Notes: generated by a model not told the origin, from the sequence alone. 64,000 nt of DNA from Butyrivibrio sp. MC2013 (GCF_000424585.1 NZ_AUKE01000010.1:82358-146357); one strand, 5' to 3'; positions 52,245 through 62,166 are shown, numbered from the stretch's first letter. Numbers and translations: made by a program.

Positions 52245-52306
52245 TTTCCCTTAAACTATGTATTTATAATATCATCATGAATAATACTCTTTATATATTC
52301 ATGTCA

Positions 52307-52336
52307 TGAATGGACGGATTATTGTAATGAATGGAC
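52307..52336. promoter_or_regulatory. Direct repeats spaced 21 bp, candidate LytTR site
   Basis: TGAATGGAC occurs at 52307-52315 and 52328-52336, exactly 21 bases apart. LytTR proteins bind two 9-bp direct repeats with 12-bp spacing, which gives this period. It lies upstream of the small ORF and regulator on the minus strand and just past the coiled-coil gene stop. Confidence 0.5.
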
Positions 52337-52338
52337 AT

Positions 52339-53382
52339 TTATATCTGGCTATCTACGGTACTACCTTTAACATCATTTGAAAGAAGACTAAGCTTATTGA
52401 GGATATTTGTGATTTCGGAATTAACAGCATTCTGCGTATCCTCCATGGATGCACCTTCAGAAATAATAGTTCTCTGGGCTTCCTCTGCTCCCATACTGTC
52501 AGCTTCTGCACGTTCTCTTCTGGCAATGGCCCGCTTAGTATCAGCACTGGTCCTATTACTCTCTGCAGCGTGTTCCTTGATATTCTCTAGCATTTCCTGC
52601 TGCATAGCTTCTTTTTCGAGCTTCTTTGCTTCTTCCTTCTTCTCTTCTTTCTTCTTTTCGGCAGCTTCCTTGGCTTCTTCCTCACGTTCCTTCTGCTCTT
52701 CATCAACATGGTCGACTGCTTCCTGTGTCAAAAGAGCTATAGCCTCTTCGCCCGCGGCTTCCATTATTTCTTCAGCTTCATCCTGAGCTTTCAGCATATC
52801 CTGTGACTTAGCTCGTTCTCTTTTCATATCTGCATAGCCCTGAACATTTCCCATCTGCTGAGCTTTTGCCCTATCTATATCAAGTGAATTCTGCTGATTC
52901 TTCGCAACATAGTATAAAGCCTGCTGCTGGTACTCGGACATCTGACTCTTTTCCTCATCCGAGAGTCCTTCTTTGGAATGATTTGCTTTGAATGCAAGCT
53001 TTGAAAGTTCCTTGCTCTCCTCACCGTCAGGATCAATTCCATATTGTTCCTGTAACTCTTTTAACCTGGCGTCATTCGCCATCGAATCAGCAGTCTTTTC
53101 GTTTATCACATCCTGAAGACGCTTTATCTCATCTTTAATGCCCTGCATCTGAGCATCCAGCTTCTTCTCGCCGCCAAAAGCATCTGACACAACCTTAAGT
53201 GCCTGCTTTCTTGCAAGGCCCTGTCTCTGCTGAACAAGACTTTCACCCTTGAGATTAGCACCGGATACTGAGGACAGATTACCACTCTTATGAGCGGTTT
53301 TTCCCGCACCTGCGGCAGTCCTGACATTATCCTGATTTTGAAAAGGATTTATTTGAACATCCGTGTTCTGTTGTATCCTCAT
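52339..53382 (-). CDS. Coiled-coil protein of unknown function
   Basis: The 347-residue protein has no signal peptide or membrane helix. The first 60 residues are polar and unstructured (MRIQQNTDVQINPFQNQ), followed by long Lys/Glu/Gln-rich coiled coils, notably around EEQKEREEEAKEAAEKKKEE. GGAGG precedes the ATG. Such N-termini resemble flagellar hook or rod-associated or secreted effector proteins, but this is only a resemblance. It belongs with the two hypothetical genes downstream as a likely accessory set. Confidence 0.7.
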   Translation of the reverse strand: MRIQQNTDVQINPFQNQDNVRTAAGAGKTAHKSGNLSSVSGANLKGESLVQQRQGLARKQALKVVSDAFGGEKKLDAQMQGIKDEIKRLQDVINEKTADSMANDARLKELQEQYGIDPDGEESKELSKLAFKANHSKEGLSDEEKSQMSEYQQQALYYVAKNQQNSLDIDRAKAQQMGNVQGYADMKRERAKSQDMLKAQDEAEEIMEAAGEEAIALLTQEAVDHVDEEQKEREEEAKEAAEKKKEEKKEEAKKLEKEAMQQEMLENIKEHAAESNRTSADTKRAIARRERAEADSMGAEEAQRTIISEGASMEDTQNAVNSEITNILNKLSLLSNDVKGSTVDSQI

Positions 53383-53691
53383 AGAGCACCTCCACCTGCG
53401 ATAAATCTGACACTATCATGTATCATGCATAGTTATGGTTTTCTATTTGTATATCGGCAAAAAATAACTTTTAGTCAAGCTCTGACATCAAAACTGCCAT
53501 TTGGATTCACAACCGTTTTCTCTGCCAATTTTCTGGAAAACTGTCAGATCTTCAAGATCTTTACCCTGCAGCTCCATAGAATAAAGGTCCTCTTGCGATT
53601 CCATAACTTGCGTGTACTATATTCCTTTCCAACCGCAACATTATGAAACATTACGATATTTGCAATGTTTCCTCAATCAATAGATGTTAAT

Positions 53692-53720
53692 AAAAGCACC
53701 CTGCTTCTGCAGAATGCTTT
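53692..53720 (-). terminator. Terminator-like hairpin downstream of the AAA ATPase
   Basis: On the minus strand AAAGCATTCTGC and GCAGGGTGCTTT pair imperfectly around AGAA, followed by TATT. It lies in the 594-base gap 53383-53976 past the ATPase gene. The rest of that gap holds no supported gene. Confidence 0.5.
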
Positions 53721-53976
53721 CATATCATCATCGGGTAGTCCACCTTCAAAAGGTGTAAATCTCTTTTCCGTACAACTCGCTTATTCATTGGCGACAGCCA
53801 CACAGCGAAAAAGCCGCAGGCTTTCGAGCGGTCAAGCCCTATGCCTCCTTTCAGTTCAGAATCTCATGCACTCTTTCCTGTACCATTTTACTGATTAGTT
53901 TTAATCTATCCGATGCCTTGTCCCTATATTCAGAAAAATCCGTTAAAACATCAGTATCTTTTTTAGATTTATTCCT

Positions 53977-55317
53977 TTATTCTTCCAATAAAAAAGGCAA
54001 CATATAAATTGGCATGAATAAAGTCTGTCCGTCATTAGAAATATCTTTCTGCGAAAAGATATAAGGCCTGGAAGTTATTTTAGAATATTTTTCGCAAAAA
54101 ACATCAATAGACTTATGTGAAGTGGTTGCTGATGATTTTATCTCGATTGGAACTACTTTTTGTTTCTGCCCTATCAAAAAATCCATTTCATAATAATGCG
54201 TACTTCCATCCTTTAGCCATGTGTGATAGCACAGTTCTCTACCGGAAGCCGCAATCATCTGAGCAGCCACATTTTCATACAGATAACCCAGGTTAGCAGG
54301 CAACTTATCCGATAGTAGTTTTTCATACAGTATATTCTCTGCTACAGGTCTGTCAATAAACATAAGTGTTACAAATAGGCCTGTATCTGCAATATAGAGT
54401 TTATAACTGTCCAAGTCCTTTGTGCTGGATAAACTTATATCAGGCTTTGTTATATTGTATGATACTAGTACTGTCTGAGAATCGATCACATCATACAATC
54501 TCTCCAAATCCCTCTTCTGAGTCTTTTTACCTGTTGCACTCGAAATCACATAACGCTTTTTATTCTGCGACAACTGTGAAGGCACATCCTTATATATTCT
54601 CGAAGAAAGACCTGAGGCATCTATTTTCCTAAAGTCATCCTCATAAAGACGAATGATGTTTCGCTTAACTTCATCTATCTCTCTAAAACTCTTTTTTTCA
54701 AGATAAGCCTGTACAGCTTGGGGCATTCCACCCACTGCCATATACATTCTGAAGTCACGCATCAGTTTTCTGTTTACAGAATTACCTATCGCTGTCTTTT
54801 TGTCATAGAAATCTTTTAACAATCTATATGTTTCATTCCCAGTTGCCCACAGAAACTCTTCATAATCCAGCGGATACAATTTGAGTTTCATCTCTTCTGA
54901 AGGAATCAGAATATCCTTTACGTTTTTCTTAATTGATATCAGAGATCCAGTCTCTATGTAATCATATCTTCCATCAGCTACCATATACTTAATAGCCTGC
55001 CTTGCCCTAGGGTATAGCTGAACCTCATCAAAAATAATAACTGAATCTCTATTTATAAGCTGTACGCCTGTAATTGTCTGAAGCCTAAGAAAAAATCTGT
55101 CCAGATCCGCTATATCGTCAAAGCAGTCCTTGATATTCTTCGATGCTTCTGAAAAGTCTATCAATATGTAGGATTTGTATTCATTTTTTGCAAATTCCTC
55201 TACCAGAGTACTTTTTCCCACACGTCTGGCACCTTCTACAAGTATCGCATACCGTCCGGCATACTTGGTCTTCCATTCAAGCAACTTGCCATATAGTTTT
55301 CTTTTAAACACTGCCAT
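53977..55317 (-). CDS. AAA ATPase with DUF4143 domain
   Basis: The 446-residue protein has an N-terminal ATPase of the AAA_14 type: Walker A EGARRVGKSTLVEEFAKNEY, Walker B SVIIFDEVQLYPRARQ, and the sensor motif YIETGSLIS. Residues about 210-410 match the DUF4143 pattern, with LDSYKLYIADTGLFVTLM and YYEMDFLIGQKQKVVPIEIKSS resembling a PD-(D/E)XK nuclease-like core. This family is widespread in accessory DNA; its role is unproven, with links to toxin or defence functions proposed. It has no partner gene here. Confidence 0.92.
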   Translation of the reverse strand: MAVFKRKLYGKLLEWKTKYAGRYAILVEGARRVGKSTLVEEFAKNEYKSYILIDFSEASKNIKDCFDDIADLDRFFLRLQTITGVQLINRDSVIIFDEVQLYPRARQAIKYMVADGRYDYIETGSLISIKKNVKDILIPSEEMKLKLYPLDYEEFLWATGNETYRLLKDFYDKKTAIGNSVNRKLMRDFRMYMAVGGMPQAVQAYLEKKSFREIDEVKRNIIRLYEDDFRKIDASGLSSRIYKDVPSQLSQNKKRYVISSATGKKTQKRDLERLYDVIDSQTVLVSYNITKPDISLSSTKDLDSYKLYIADTGLFVTLMFIDRPVAENILYEKLLSDKLPANLGYLYENVAAQMIAASGRELCYHTWLKDGSTHYYEMDFLIGQKQKVVPIEIKSSATTSHKSIDVFCEKYSKITSRPYIFSQKDISNDGQTLFMPIYMLPFLLEE

Positions 55318-55600
55318 TATGCACCTCCTGGCAAATATAAATCAAAAATATCCGTTCTGCCAAGATTATTATACGCATTTTTATCCGTTTTGCCAATATT
55401 TTCTTTCAACTAATTATCCATTATACTTGAATATTTTGGAAGCAGAATATCTATTTTGCCAGGTTTTTGGCATCAGAGATCGTTTTTTAGCCATATCGGA
55501 GCCGATTTTAACTGTTACTATAAAGGTGCAAATGAGGTGCAAATCGGATGATAAAGAATTCAGAAAATGCTTTAATCATGGGGTTTTAGCGCTCAAGTCG

Positions 55601-55636
55601 GTACGTTGCCGTGGCAAATGAATAATATTCTTATCA
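55601..55636 (-). pseudogene. Relic of a tyrosine phosphatase N-terminus
   Basis: The minus strand reads MIRILFICHGN, nearly identical to the first 11 codons of the phosphatase gene at 47150-47614, and then diverges. At the DNA level the match is GTTGCCGTGGCA followed by GAATAA and ATTCTTATCAT. It is a partial duplicate, apparently joined to an IS200/IS605 end. Confidence 0.6.
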
Positions 55637-55637
55637 T

Positions 55638-55726
55638 AGGGAAAACTACTCTCTACGGAGAGTGTGACAATAACCGTGGTGGTTGAAGCAAGAATCCCAT
55701 CAAGCTTTAGCTTGTGGGAGTGTCAA
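55638..55726 (+). mobile_element. Right-end relic of an IS200/IS605 family element
   Basis: The hairpin CCCATCAAG-CTTTAG-CTTGTGGG in the context AGAATCCCAT...GTGGGAGTGTCAA (55691-55726) is the shape of IS200/IS605 right ends. The preceding bases (GACAATAACCGTGGTGGTTG, then AAGC) resemble the sequence between the tnpB stop and the end, which in TnpB systems encodes the omega-RNA scaffold. No tnpA or tnpB coding sequence remains in the window. Neighbouring gap 55318-55953 otherwise holds only the phosphatase relic. Confidence 0.55.
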
Positions 55727-55953
55727 CAAGTTCATCCATCCATATATTTACACAGGCATCAGATGGCATCCTAAGATCGCCTCTGGGCGAAACGGCCACT
55801 GATCCGACTTTCGGTCCGTAAGGAAGGCAGCTCTCAGATCATTATCATCAGTGGTATCTGCATAGTACTGCACCAGATATCTGACCAATGATTTTGGAAC
55901 CGAAGTATTCACCGCATACATCGACATATGGCCAGAATCTCTTATCATATCAT

Positions 55954-58900
55954 TTACTGCCGGTGACCAAACAGCCAGCTGAAAAGTCCAATATTCCTGG
56001 TCCCTATGGTGAAGCTGGCTTTCTTACTACCGGCTGCGCCCGTTCCGTCACCGGTGATGATGATGGAAGCCTTTCCCCTGTTCACGTTGTTTACGTAGCT
56101 GACTGTGTACAGATCAGAAGGAACCTCTGTCCAGACTTTGCCCTTCTTTATCAGCACACGTATCCGGGGCCTTACGGCCTTACCTGTGTATTCCTGCTTG
56201 CCAACTGCTATATCCTTGCCCTTGGCACTCTTATTTTGGGCAACGATCTTTGCTTTTGACAGGTTATAGACATTCCCATCAGCCTTTATCACATGATAGC
56301 TTGTGCTTATCTCCTGAGCCTGGTATTTGCCTTTGCCTATGATCTTCACACTTATCTCTTTGGCCTTAGTATCAGCATCAAGGGTGAGCCTGGTCTTAGA
56401 AGTCAGCTCCTTCTCTCCGTCATAGTATTTTACGGTGTAATTCCCTGCCGTAAGCAGTACTCCGCCTATTGATACCATAGGCGCAGACAGATATTTGCCC
56501 GGCCCTGAGTATACCAGATCAGCTGATACTGCCCTGGCCCCGTCAAACGCTGCAGGCTTAATGGTAAAGGGCTTATTCCTGATCGCAGCATGTCCCTTGT
56601 AATTACCTATAAAGGTCACGGTAAACCTGCCCTTGCCCACGTTCTTGTTATTGCTATAAGAAAGCTTATAATCCTCATTTGGTCTGAGTACTTCCTTGCT
56701 GTCATCAGACTTTGTCAGGGTTACTGTAACGGCAGGCCTGGCCCCGCTCTTGCTATACAGTATATCTGCATCAGGCTCTGTTAGTTCAGCTGTGATCACA
56801 CTGGTCTTATCAGGACGGATCTTAAAGGTCTTTGTAACATCACCAATATAATCTCCAAGTGCTTTAACGCGAACAGTAGCCATGCCCGCTGACTTATTAG
56901 ACTTATAGGTCACTGCATAATCTATGTCTTTTATCAGCGGAGTCTTAGACGAGCCGGCTGTTACAGTCAGCTCTCCGGGTGTATCCGGACCGGCATATGT
57001 CAGCACTTGATCTTCTCCGTTATAGATATGTGTGCCTGCCTTTAGCGTCACCTTGATAGAAAGTTTTTTAAGATCCGCAGCCTTTATCACCTTGACGCTG
57101 ATGTCCTCAAGCCTTCCGGTAAAATTGCCTTTGCCGCTGATGCTAACCTTGGTATCTTCCCTGATAGCCGCCTTATTACTAAGCAGCATATCTGATTTCT
57201 TTAGCTTGTAATCGCCGTATTCTATTACAGGGCTTAATTTTTTGCCTGCCTGCACCCTGAGCTGCTCAGGGACTGACAGATTGCCCTTATCCCTTAGCAC
57301 TGCAAGATCAGCCTGCAAAATATAGAATTTCAAAAGCTTCTTTCCGGAGAAATTACCTTTTCCGGTCACGGTTATGGCGGCTGCTCTGCCCTTGGAGTTA
57401 TAGTTTGTATTATTGCTGTATTTAACTGTATAGTCGACGCCCTCAGTAAGGAAGCCTCCGGAGCCAACTACCTTGATGGGAGGCTTTTGTGCATATCCAT
57501 TATAGACAGTTTCGTAATGCTCTGTCACAGGGTTATAGCATAGGCCATCATATGGATCCGAAGACAATCTATCAAAAAGAACGCTGAATGACCCTTCCGG
57601 AAACTCACTAAATACGCCCTTTATACAGGTGTCATCAAGCACAGGAAAACGATATACAAGGTCAGTTGACAATAGCTTGTCATCAATATACCAGCCTGTA
57701 AAATAGCTGTCCTCTTCAGGCACAGCTGTCACCTGACAGAATTCTCCGGCATAATACTGACCGCCGCCTTCCACGCTACCGGGGCCATTAGAAGATGTCT
57801 CAACACTTAGAGATACAAGATTTTCTCCGCTCTGGTCTATGTCAGGAACAAGGGTATTTCCGGCCGGGTCTTCCACAATTGTATCTTCACCATCGGCTAT
57901 TATGTTAACAGTCTCACCTTTCCTAACATCTATCTGAAGGTAACTCGTAAGCTCTTCAGCAGAGATATTTTCTCCTGAATACCTCATGCTTGTAATTGTA
58001 ACATCACCATCATCATAAGCTCTGGCTTCTACCCTATAGTTATCATCAGAAGGGAGGATGACCACCTTTTGTCCATCATCATCCACAAAAGTCCCAATAC
58101 CATCTTCAATATCTACAGGGTTATCCGCTACTATACGGCCCACTATATTATCCCTGCTATCACGGACTGTAACATCAACGGGACAGTTGATCACAAGCGT
58201 TTCTGACTTACCCAGCTCAGAAGCAGCAATGTAATCAGATAATTCAAGACTATCAACCCAGGCAAGGGTAAGCTCAGGATAATGATCAGGTGCAACATAT
58301 GCAGCAACAACAACGTCCTCCATTAAGCTTCTGCCCATGGCGACTACACCTGAAGTGATCTCAATCAAATCCCAAATATTTAAAACCTTACTGAGAGATT
58401 TTGTTTTGATAAGGTCATATATTTTATTCTGACATTGCTTCACATAATTAATATCACTTGGGATCCTTTGGATGAGATCATCCAGCAATCTCTTGTTAGC
58501 ATAATTAACAAAGGTATTTTGGCCTTTTTCGTAGCAGCAAAGCTGCTCCCGTAGCCTTTCTTCAGATCCCTTTTCTCCCAGTATATCCCTATAGGCATCT
58601 CGCATTTTTTTATAGTTCTTTTTGAAAGTGCTTTTACGGATATTTCCATCATCAATATAATAGCTTGTGCCAAATCTGCCATATTTCCAGCCACTAGCAT
58701 TATTAGGTGCAACAAGGGGTACCAGATCTACCAGATTTATAATATTGACAATATTCTTATACTTTGCCAGCCTGTCTTTGGACCATACACTGGCTCCCAT
58801 ACTGTTTTTGGGACATTCAAAACAAAAGGCATAAACGTTATCAGCTGTTATACCTTCAATTGCCCCATCATCAAGCTTCATCGCAGTAAGGTTAGAAACT

Positions 58901-61155
58901 GCAGCGGCCCTGCTGTAGCCGCAAATCCAGACCTTCACTTTGGACTTGTCATCATATTCCTGAAGATGACTTTTCAGCCTTTTTATCACTTCCTCAGATG
59001 CAATATTAAAACCATTGTGATGCCCTGTCTGCACACCACTTGCTCCATCCCCTACATTGCAGTTTCCGGCCCACTCATTCTTATAACCGCCTCCGCGGAC
59101 AGCCACCATTACCAGTGTGTATTCTTCATCACCTTTTTTGATCTGCCTGCTGCCAATAGCAGTTCCTATAGTATCCCCATCGGGATTCACATACTGAATA
59201 TCTTCTTCCTCAAATTGGAAGTCCAGCTTCTTCATAAGGTCCTTGATAAAAGAAGCCCGAAAATCAGTACCAGTATAGGTATCAGGATCCATTGCAGCCA
59301 TCGCTACACGCAGGGACGTTCTGATCAGACTATTCTGAACAGTGCTGCTGGGTTTAAAAAAGTCTCCAAGATCCGCATCAATAGGATAGGTTCCCACTTC
59401 TACGCTGCTTTCAGAAGCTGAAAGTGGGAATTTAAATGTCGTTCCGCTATAGTCAAGTTTTTCTATATCATAGCTATTTTGGCTTGAAGACAAGATAAAA
59501 GATACATATATAGTGTGATCCCCGGTTACATTTTCAAATGTATATTCCCTGGCATCTCCTAAAAATACCTCGCCGTCTACAGTGTATGACCATACAATAT
59601 AGCCGGGATCCGGAGTGAAGGTGAAGGTCTTGTTTTCTCCCTTGCTGACATTTACAATTCCAGAAGGGCTGATATTTCCGCCTTTTCCTGCTGATGCATC
59701 TATACTAAATTCTGTAGAACTATCTTCACCGCCTGGGTTATATGCATTGTAGTAAACTTTGGCTTTCTTAAATATGTCATTTCCATCTTCAACAGTGATT
59801 ACCGTATATTCTTTGGCATCTCCTTCGTAGAAAACTTCTGCAGCCTCGGATATACCACCAAACGCGCTATCCCCAATGTATGTCACAGATTTAGGAAGAT
59901 TAATACTCTTAAGTTTACGACAATTACAAAATGATTGCTCACCAACACTTGTCACAGAATTAGGAATATCAATATTTGTTATTTTACATCCAAAAAAAAC
60001 GGCATATTCAATACTAGTCACGGAATTTGGGATGCTGATACTCGTCAAATTATTGCAATCCCCAAACGCTCCACGCTTAATGCTGGTCACAGAATCCGGG
60101 ATATCAATACTTTCCAAGCCAGTGCAACTCCTAAAAGCATTATTCTCAATGCTTGTCACAGAACTGGGGATACTAATAGCCTGCAGACAACTGCAACCGT
60201 CAAACGCAAATTTCCCAATGCTTATCACAGAATCCGGAATTATAGTATTCTTACATCCCGTCACTAACTGATCTGTAGTTGAATCTATTATCGCATTACA
60301 ATTGTTTCTGCTGTCAAAAGATGGATTATCTTTATCAACCACTATAGTGTTAACTGATGAACATTCTTTAAAAGGATTGATACCAATGCTCGTCACAGAC
60401 TTGGGAAGCTTGATGCTCGTTAGAAAACAGCAATCATCAAACGCATAATCCCCAATACTCATCACAGAATCCGGAATGTCAATACTTGTAAGCCCATGGC
60501 ACATCGAAAAAGCACGATCCCCTATGCTTGTGAGGGAATTAGGTAGTTCTATACTCTCTAGGTTATAGCAAGAAGCAATGGCATACTCGCCAATGCTGGT
60601 AACAGAATTAGCTATCTCTACGCTGCTTAGACTCTTGCACAGGTATAAAGCATTATTGCCGATGCTTGTCACGCCTTCGCCAATGAACGCAGAAGTAATA
60701 TCATCTCTTTGGTTATACCAGGGCATAGTAGTAGAACTATAATTATACATCTGACCGCTTCCGGAAATGCGAAGTGTGTACTCATCTCCATTTTGCGACA
60801 GAGTCCAAGTCACCTTATCGCCACATTTTCCACTAGATACGATAGTATCTGTACCATTTTCTGATAGCAGTTCCGGTTTTTGGGCATTCTCTCCCAGATC
60901 ATCTGCTATTTCCTGACTTTCAAAAACAGCTTCAGAAGAGCTATCATCTGCTTCCAATGGTGTTTCTAATGATGCATCTTCTATGTCGGCTTCGCCTACA
61001 ACAGTGCTTTCATCTATATTGAGACCGCTGTTTTCATCAGCTTCTATAATTGCACTTTCTAAATCAGCAGCATAAGAAACATTTCCATTTCCCCATTCTG
61101 TGCTTGCCAGTATCGCACCTGCCAGCAATACTGCCAATAGTCTGTTACGGATCAT
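55954..61155 (-). CDS. Secreted BspA-type LRR protein with lipase-like and Ig-like domains
   Basis: The 1733-residue exported protein has a signal peptide (MIRNRLLAVLLAGAILAS). An acidic segment leads to about a dozen BspA-type leucine-rich repeats (residues about 150-460; unit SVTSIGDRAFxxCxxLTSID). Next are an InlB B-repeat-like domain (about 485-560), an alpha/beta-hydrolase-like region (about 570-880) with VWICGYSRAAAVSNL around a GxSxA nucleophile elbow, and a second InlB-like repeat (about 1120-1190). Several Ig-like repeats of pattern VDYTVKYSNNTN...GKGNFSG fill the C-terminal 500 residues, ending in GLFSWLFGHRQ. No LPXTG motif is visible. AAGGGGG precedes the ATG. It is probably a surface or released adhesin/hydrolase; the activity is unknown. 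Confidence 0.9.
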   Translation of the reverse strand: MIRNRLLAVLLAGAILASTEWGNGNVSYAADLESAIIEADENSGLNIDESTVVGEADIEDASLETPLEADDSSSEAVFESQEIADDLGENAQKPELLSENGTDTIVSSGKCGDKVTWTLSQNGDEYTLRISGSGQMYNYSSTTMPWYNQRDDITSAFIGEGVTSIGNNALYLCKSLSSVEIANSVTSIGEYAIASCYNLESIELPNSLTSIGDRAFSMCHGLTSIDIPDSVMSIGDYAFDDCCFLTSIKLPKSVTSIGINPFKECSSVNTIVVDKDNPSFDSRNNCNAIIDSTTDQLVTGCKNTIIPDSVISIGKFAFDGCSCLQAISIPSSVTSIENNAFRSCTGLESIDIPDSVTSIKRGAFGDCNNLTSISIPNSVTSIEYAVFFGCKITNIDIPNSVTSVGEQSFCNCRKLKSINLPKSVTYIGDSAFGGISEAAEVFYEGDAKEYTVITVEDGNDIFKKAKVYYNAYNPGGEDSSTEFSIDASAGKGGNISPSGIVNVSKGENKTFTFTPDPGYIVWSYTVDGEVFLGDAREYTFENVTGDHTIYVSFILSSSQNSYDIEKLDYSGTTFKFPLSASESSVEVGTYPIDADLGDFFKPSSTVQNSLIRTSLRVAMAAMDPDTYTGTDFRASFIKDLMKKLDFQFEEEDIQYVNPDGDTIGTAIGSRQIKKGDEEYTLVMVAVRGGGYKNEWAGNCNVGDGASGVQTGHHNGFNIASEEVIKRLKSHLQEYDDKSKVKVWICGYSRAAAVSNLTAMKLDDGAIEGITADNVYAFCFECPKNSMGASVWSKDRLAKYKNIVNIINLVDLVPLVAPNNASGWKYGRFGTSYYIDDGNIRKSTFKKNYKKMRDAYRDILGEKGSEERLREQLCCYEKGQNTFVNYANKRLLDDLIQRIPSDINYVKQCQNKIYDLIKTKSLSKVLNIWDLIEITSGVVAMGRSLMEDVVVAAYVAPDHYPELTLAWVDSLELSDYIAASELGKSETLVINCPVDVTVRDSRDNIVGRIVADNPVDIEDGIGTFVDDDGQKVVILPSDDNYRVEARAYDDGDVTITSMRYSGENISAEELTSYLQIDVRKGETVNIIADGEDTIVEDPAGNTLVPDIDQSGENLVSLSVETSSNGPGSVEGGGQYYAGEFCQVTAVPEEDSYFTGWYIDDKLLSTDLVYRFPVLDDTCIKGVFSEFPEGSFSVLFDRLSSDPYDGLCYNPVTEHYETVYNGYAQKPPIKVVGSGGFLTEGVDYTVKYSNNTNYNSKGRAAAITVTGKGNFSGKKLLKFYILQADLAVLRDKGNLSVPEQLRVQAGKKLSPVIEYGDYKLKKSDMLLSNKAAIREDTKVSISGKGNFTGRLEDISVKVIKAADLKKLSIKVTLKAGTHIYNGEDQVLTYAGPDTPGELTVTAGSSKTPLIKDIDYAVTYKSNKSAGMATVRVKALGDYIGDVTKTFKIRPDKTSVITAELTEPDADILYSKSGARPAVTVTLTKSDDSKEVLRPNEDYKLSYSNNKNVGKGRFTVTFIGNYKGHAAIRNKPFTIKPAAFDGARAVSADLVYSGPGKYLSAPMVSIGGVLLTAGNYTVKYYDGEKELTSKTRLTLDADTKAKEISVKIIGKGKYQAQEISTSYHVIKADGNVYNLSKAKIVAQNKSAKGKDIAVGKQEYTGKAVRPRIRVLIKKGKVWTEVPSDLYTVSYVNNVNRGKASIIITGDGTGAAGSKKASFTIGTRNIGLFSWLFGHRQ

Positions 61156-61217
61156 ATCTATCCCCCTTAATTATCTTGTATCCATCCAGAGTATTATAAT
61201 AGCTGCACATAATAAAA

Positions 61218-61261
61218 GGAAGCCCGTATGATATGATCCCGGATCATATAAACAGGCTCCC
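61218..61261 (-). terminator. Terminator downstream of the methyltransferase
   Basis: On the minus strand GGGAGCCTGTTTATATGATC and GATCATATCATACGGGCTTC form a long imperfect stem, followed by CTTTTATT. It separates the methyltransferase from the LRR protein gene. Confidence 0.75.
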
Positions 61262-61347
61262 TCTTTTCTTTGACATACCGGCAGTTTAGTAGTTTAACCG
61301 TTTGATGCTGTAAAACCGCAAAATATATTTAAATTTTTCTAATATTA

Positions 61348-62148
61348 TTATCCAAGCTTCTTGCCCTCTATGATCATAGACAGAGGAAAATTGGTATGAT
61401 CCAGTGCGGTAAAACCGCCGCCAATATCATAATCAAACTCTTGAAGGCCAGTGATGACAATTTCGTTATTACACATTCCGGATATGATCTCAGACATGGA
61501 ATGGGTAAAGTCGGTAAAGGTCTTGGAATGATAGCTTTTCTGTGTAATGTAATACATGCCTTCATTTCCTATCCATTTATGATCAAAGTATGAAAAAAGG
61601 CATTCCTTTCTATGCTCCGGGTCAAATTCCGGATCAGATTCCGAGGCAAGCATGTTGGTACAGGGGTGCTGCTCGTTCAGAAAGATAAGCGCTCCCGGCT
61701 TCATAGTCTTTGCAACTATCTCAAAGAAGCGGTTTAGATCTTCAAACCAGCACAGTGCTCCAATTGTAATGATCACAATGTCAAACTGATCATCATAGCG
61801 ATCATCAATATCGTAAATGTTTATGGCTTCAAAGCTACAGGGAAGTTTTAATTCTTTTGCTTTTTCATTGGCAAAAGCCACCTGATTTTCTGCAATATCA
61901 AAGCCTATTCCCTTTGCGGCTCTTCCGCTTTTAACCAAAGATAACAGCTCACGGCCGTTATTACAGCAGAATTGTCCGATTGTCTTGTCTTCACAGTCAA
62001 TGCCACGCAGGATATCAGCCATTTCTTTTTCAAAAAACGGATACTCTTCCTTCGGTATGCGCTCTGTTATATCAACGCCCCAGGACTCAGCTCTGTTATC
62101 AAAAGCCTCTTCCCAGGCCTCTTTATTACCCTGGATATAGTTTTCCAT
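61348..62148 (-). CDS. Class I SAM-dependent methyltransferase
   Basis: The 266-residue protein has a Rossmann-type methyltransferase core: IGQFCCNNGRELLSLVKSG (motif I with the DxGxG-like loop replaced by CCNNG), AKGIGFDIAENQV, and DIVIITIGALCWFEDLNRFF (motif IV). A C-terminal part contains HPCTNML. It is related to ubiquinone/menaquinone-type and uncharacterised methyltransferases. The substrate is unknown. GGGAG precedes the ATG. Confidence 0.88.
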   Translation of the reverse strand: MENYIQGNKEAWEEAFDNRAESWGVDITERIPKEEYPFFEKEMADILRGIDCEDKTIGQFCCNNGRELLSLVKSGRAAKGIGFDIAENQVAFANEKAKELKLPCSFEAINIYDIDDRYDDQFDIVIITIGALCWFEDLNRFFEIVAKTMKPGALIFLNEQHPCTNMLASESDPEFDPEHRKECLFSYFDHKWIGNEGMYYITQKSYHSKTFTDFTHSMSEIISGMCNNEIVITGLQEFDYDIGGGFTALDHTNFPLSMIIEGKKLG

Positions 62149-62166
62149 GAAATCTCCCTTCTTAAT

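Noticed and set aside
53665..53898. 77-residue plus-strand frame in the 53.4-54.0 kb gap
   Set aside because: No ribosome site and no domain; it overlaps the terminator-like hairpin.
55748..55948. 66-residue minus-strand frame just after the LRR protein stop
   Set aside because: It has no ribosome site and I recognise no family. It might be a gene remnant, but I cannot support it.
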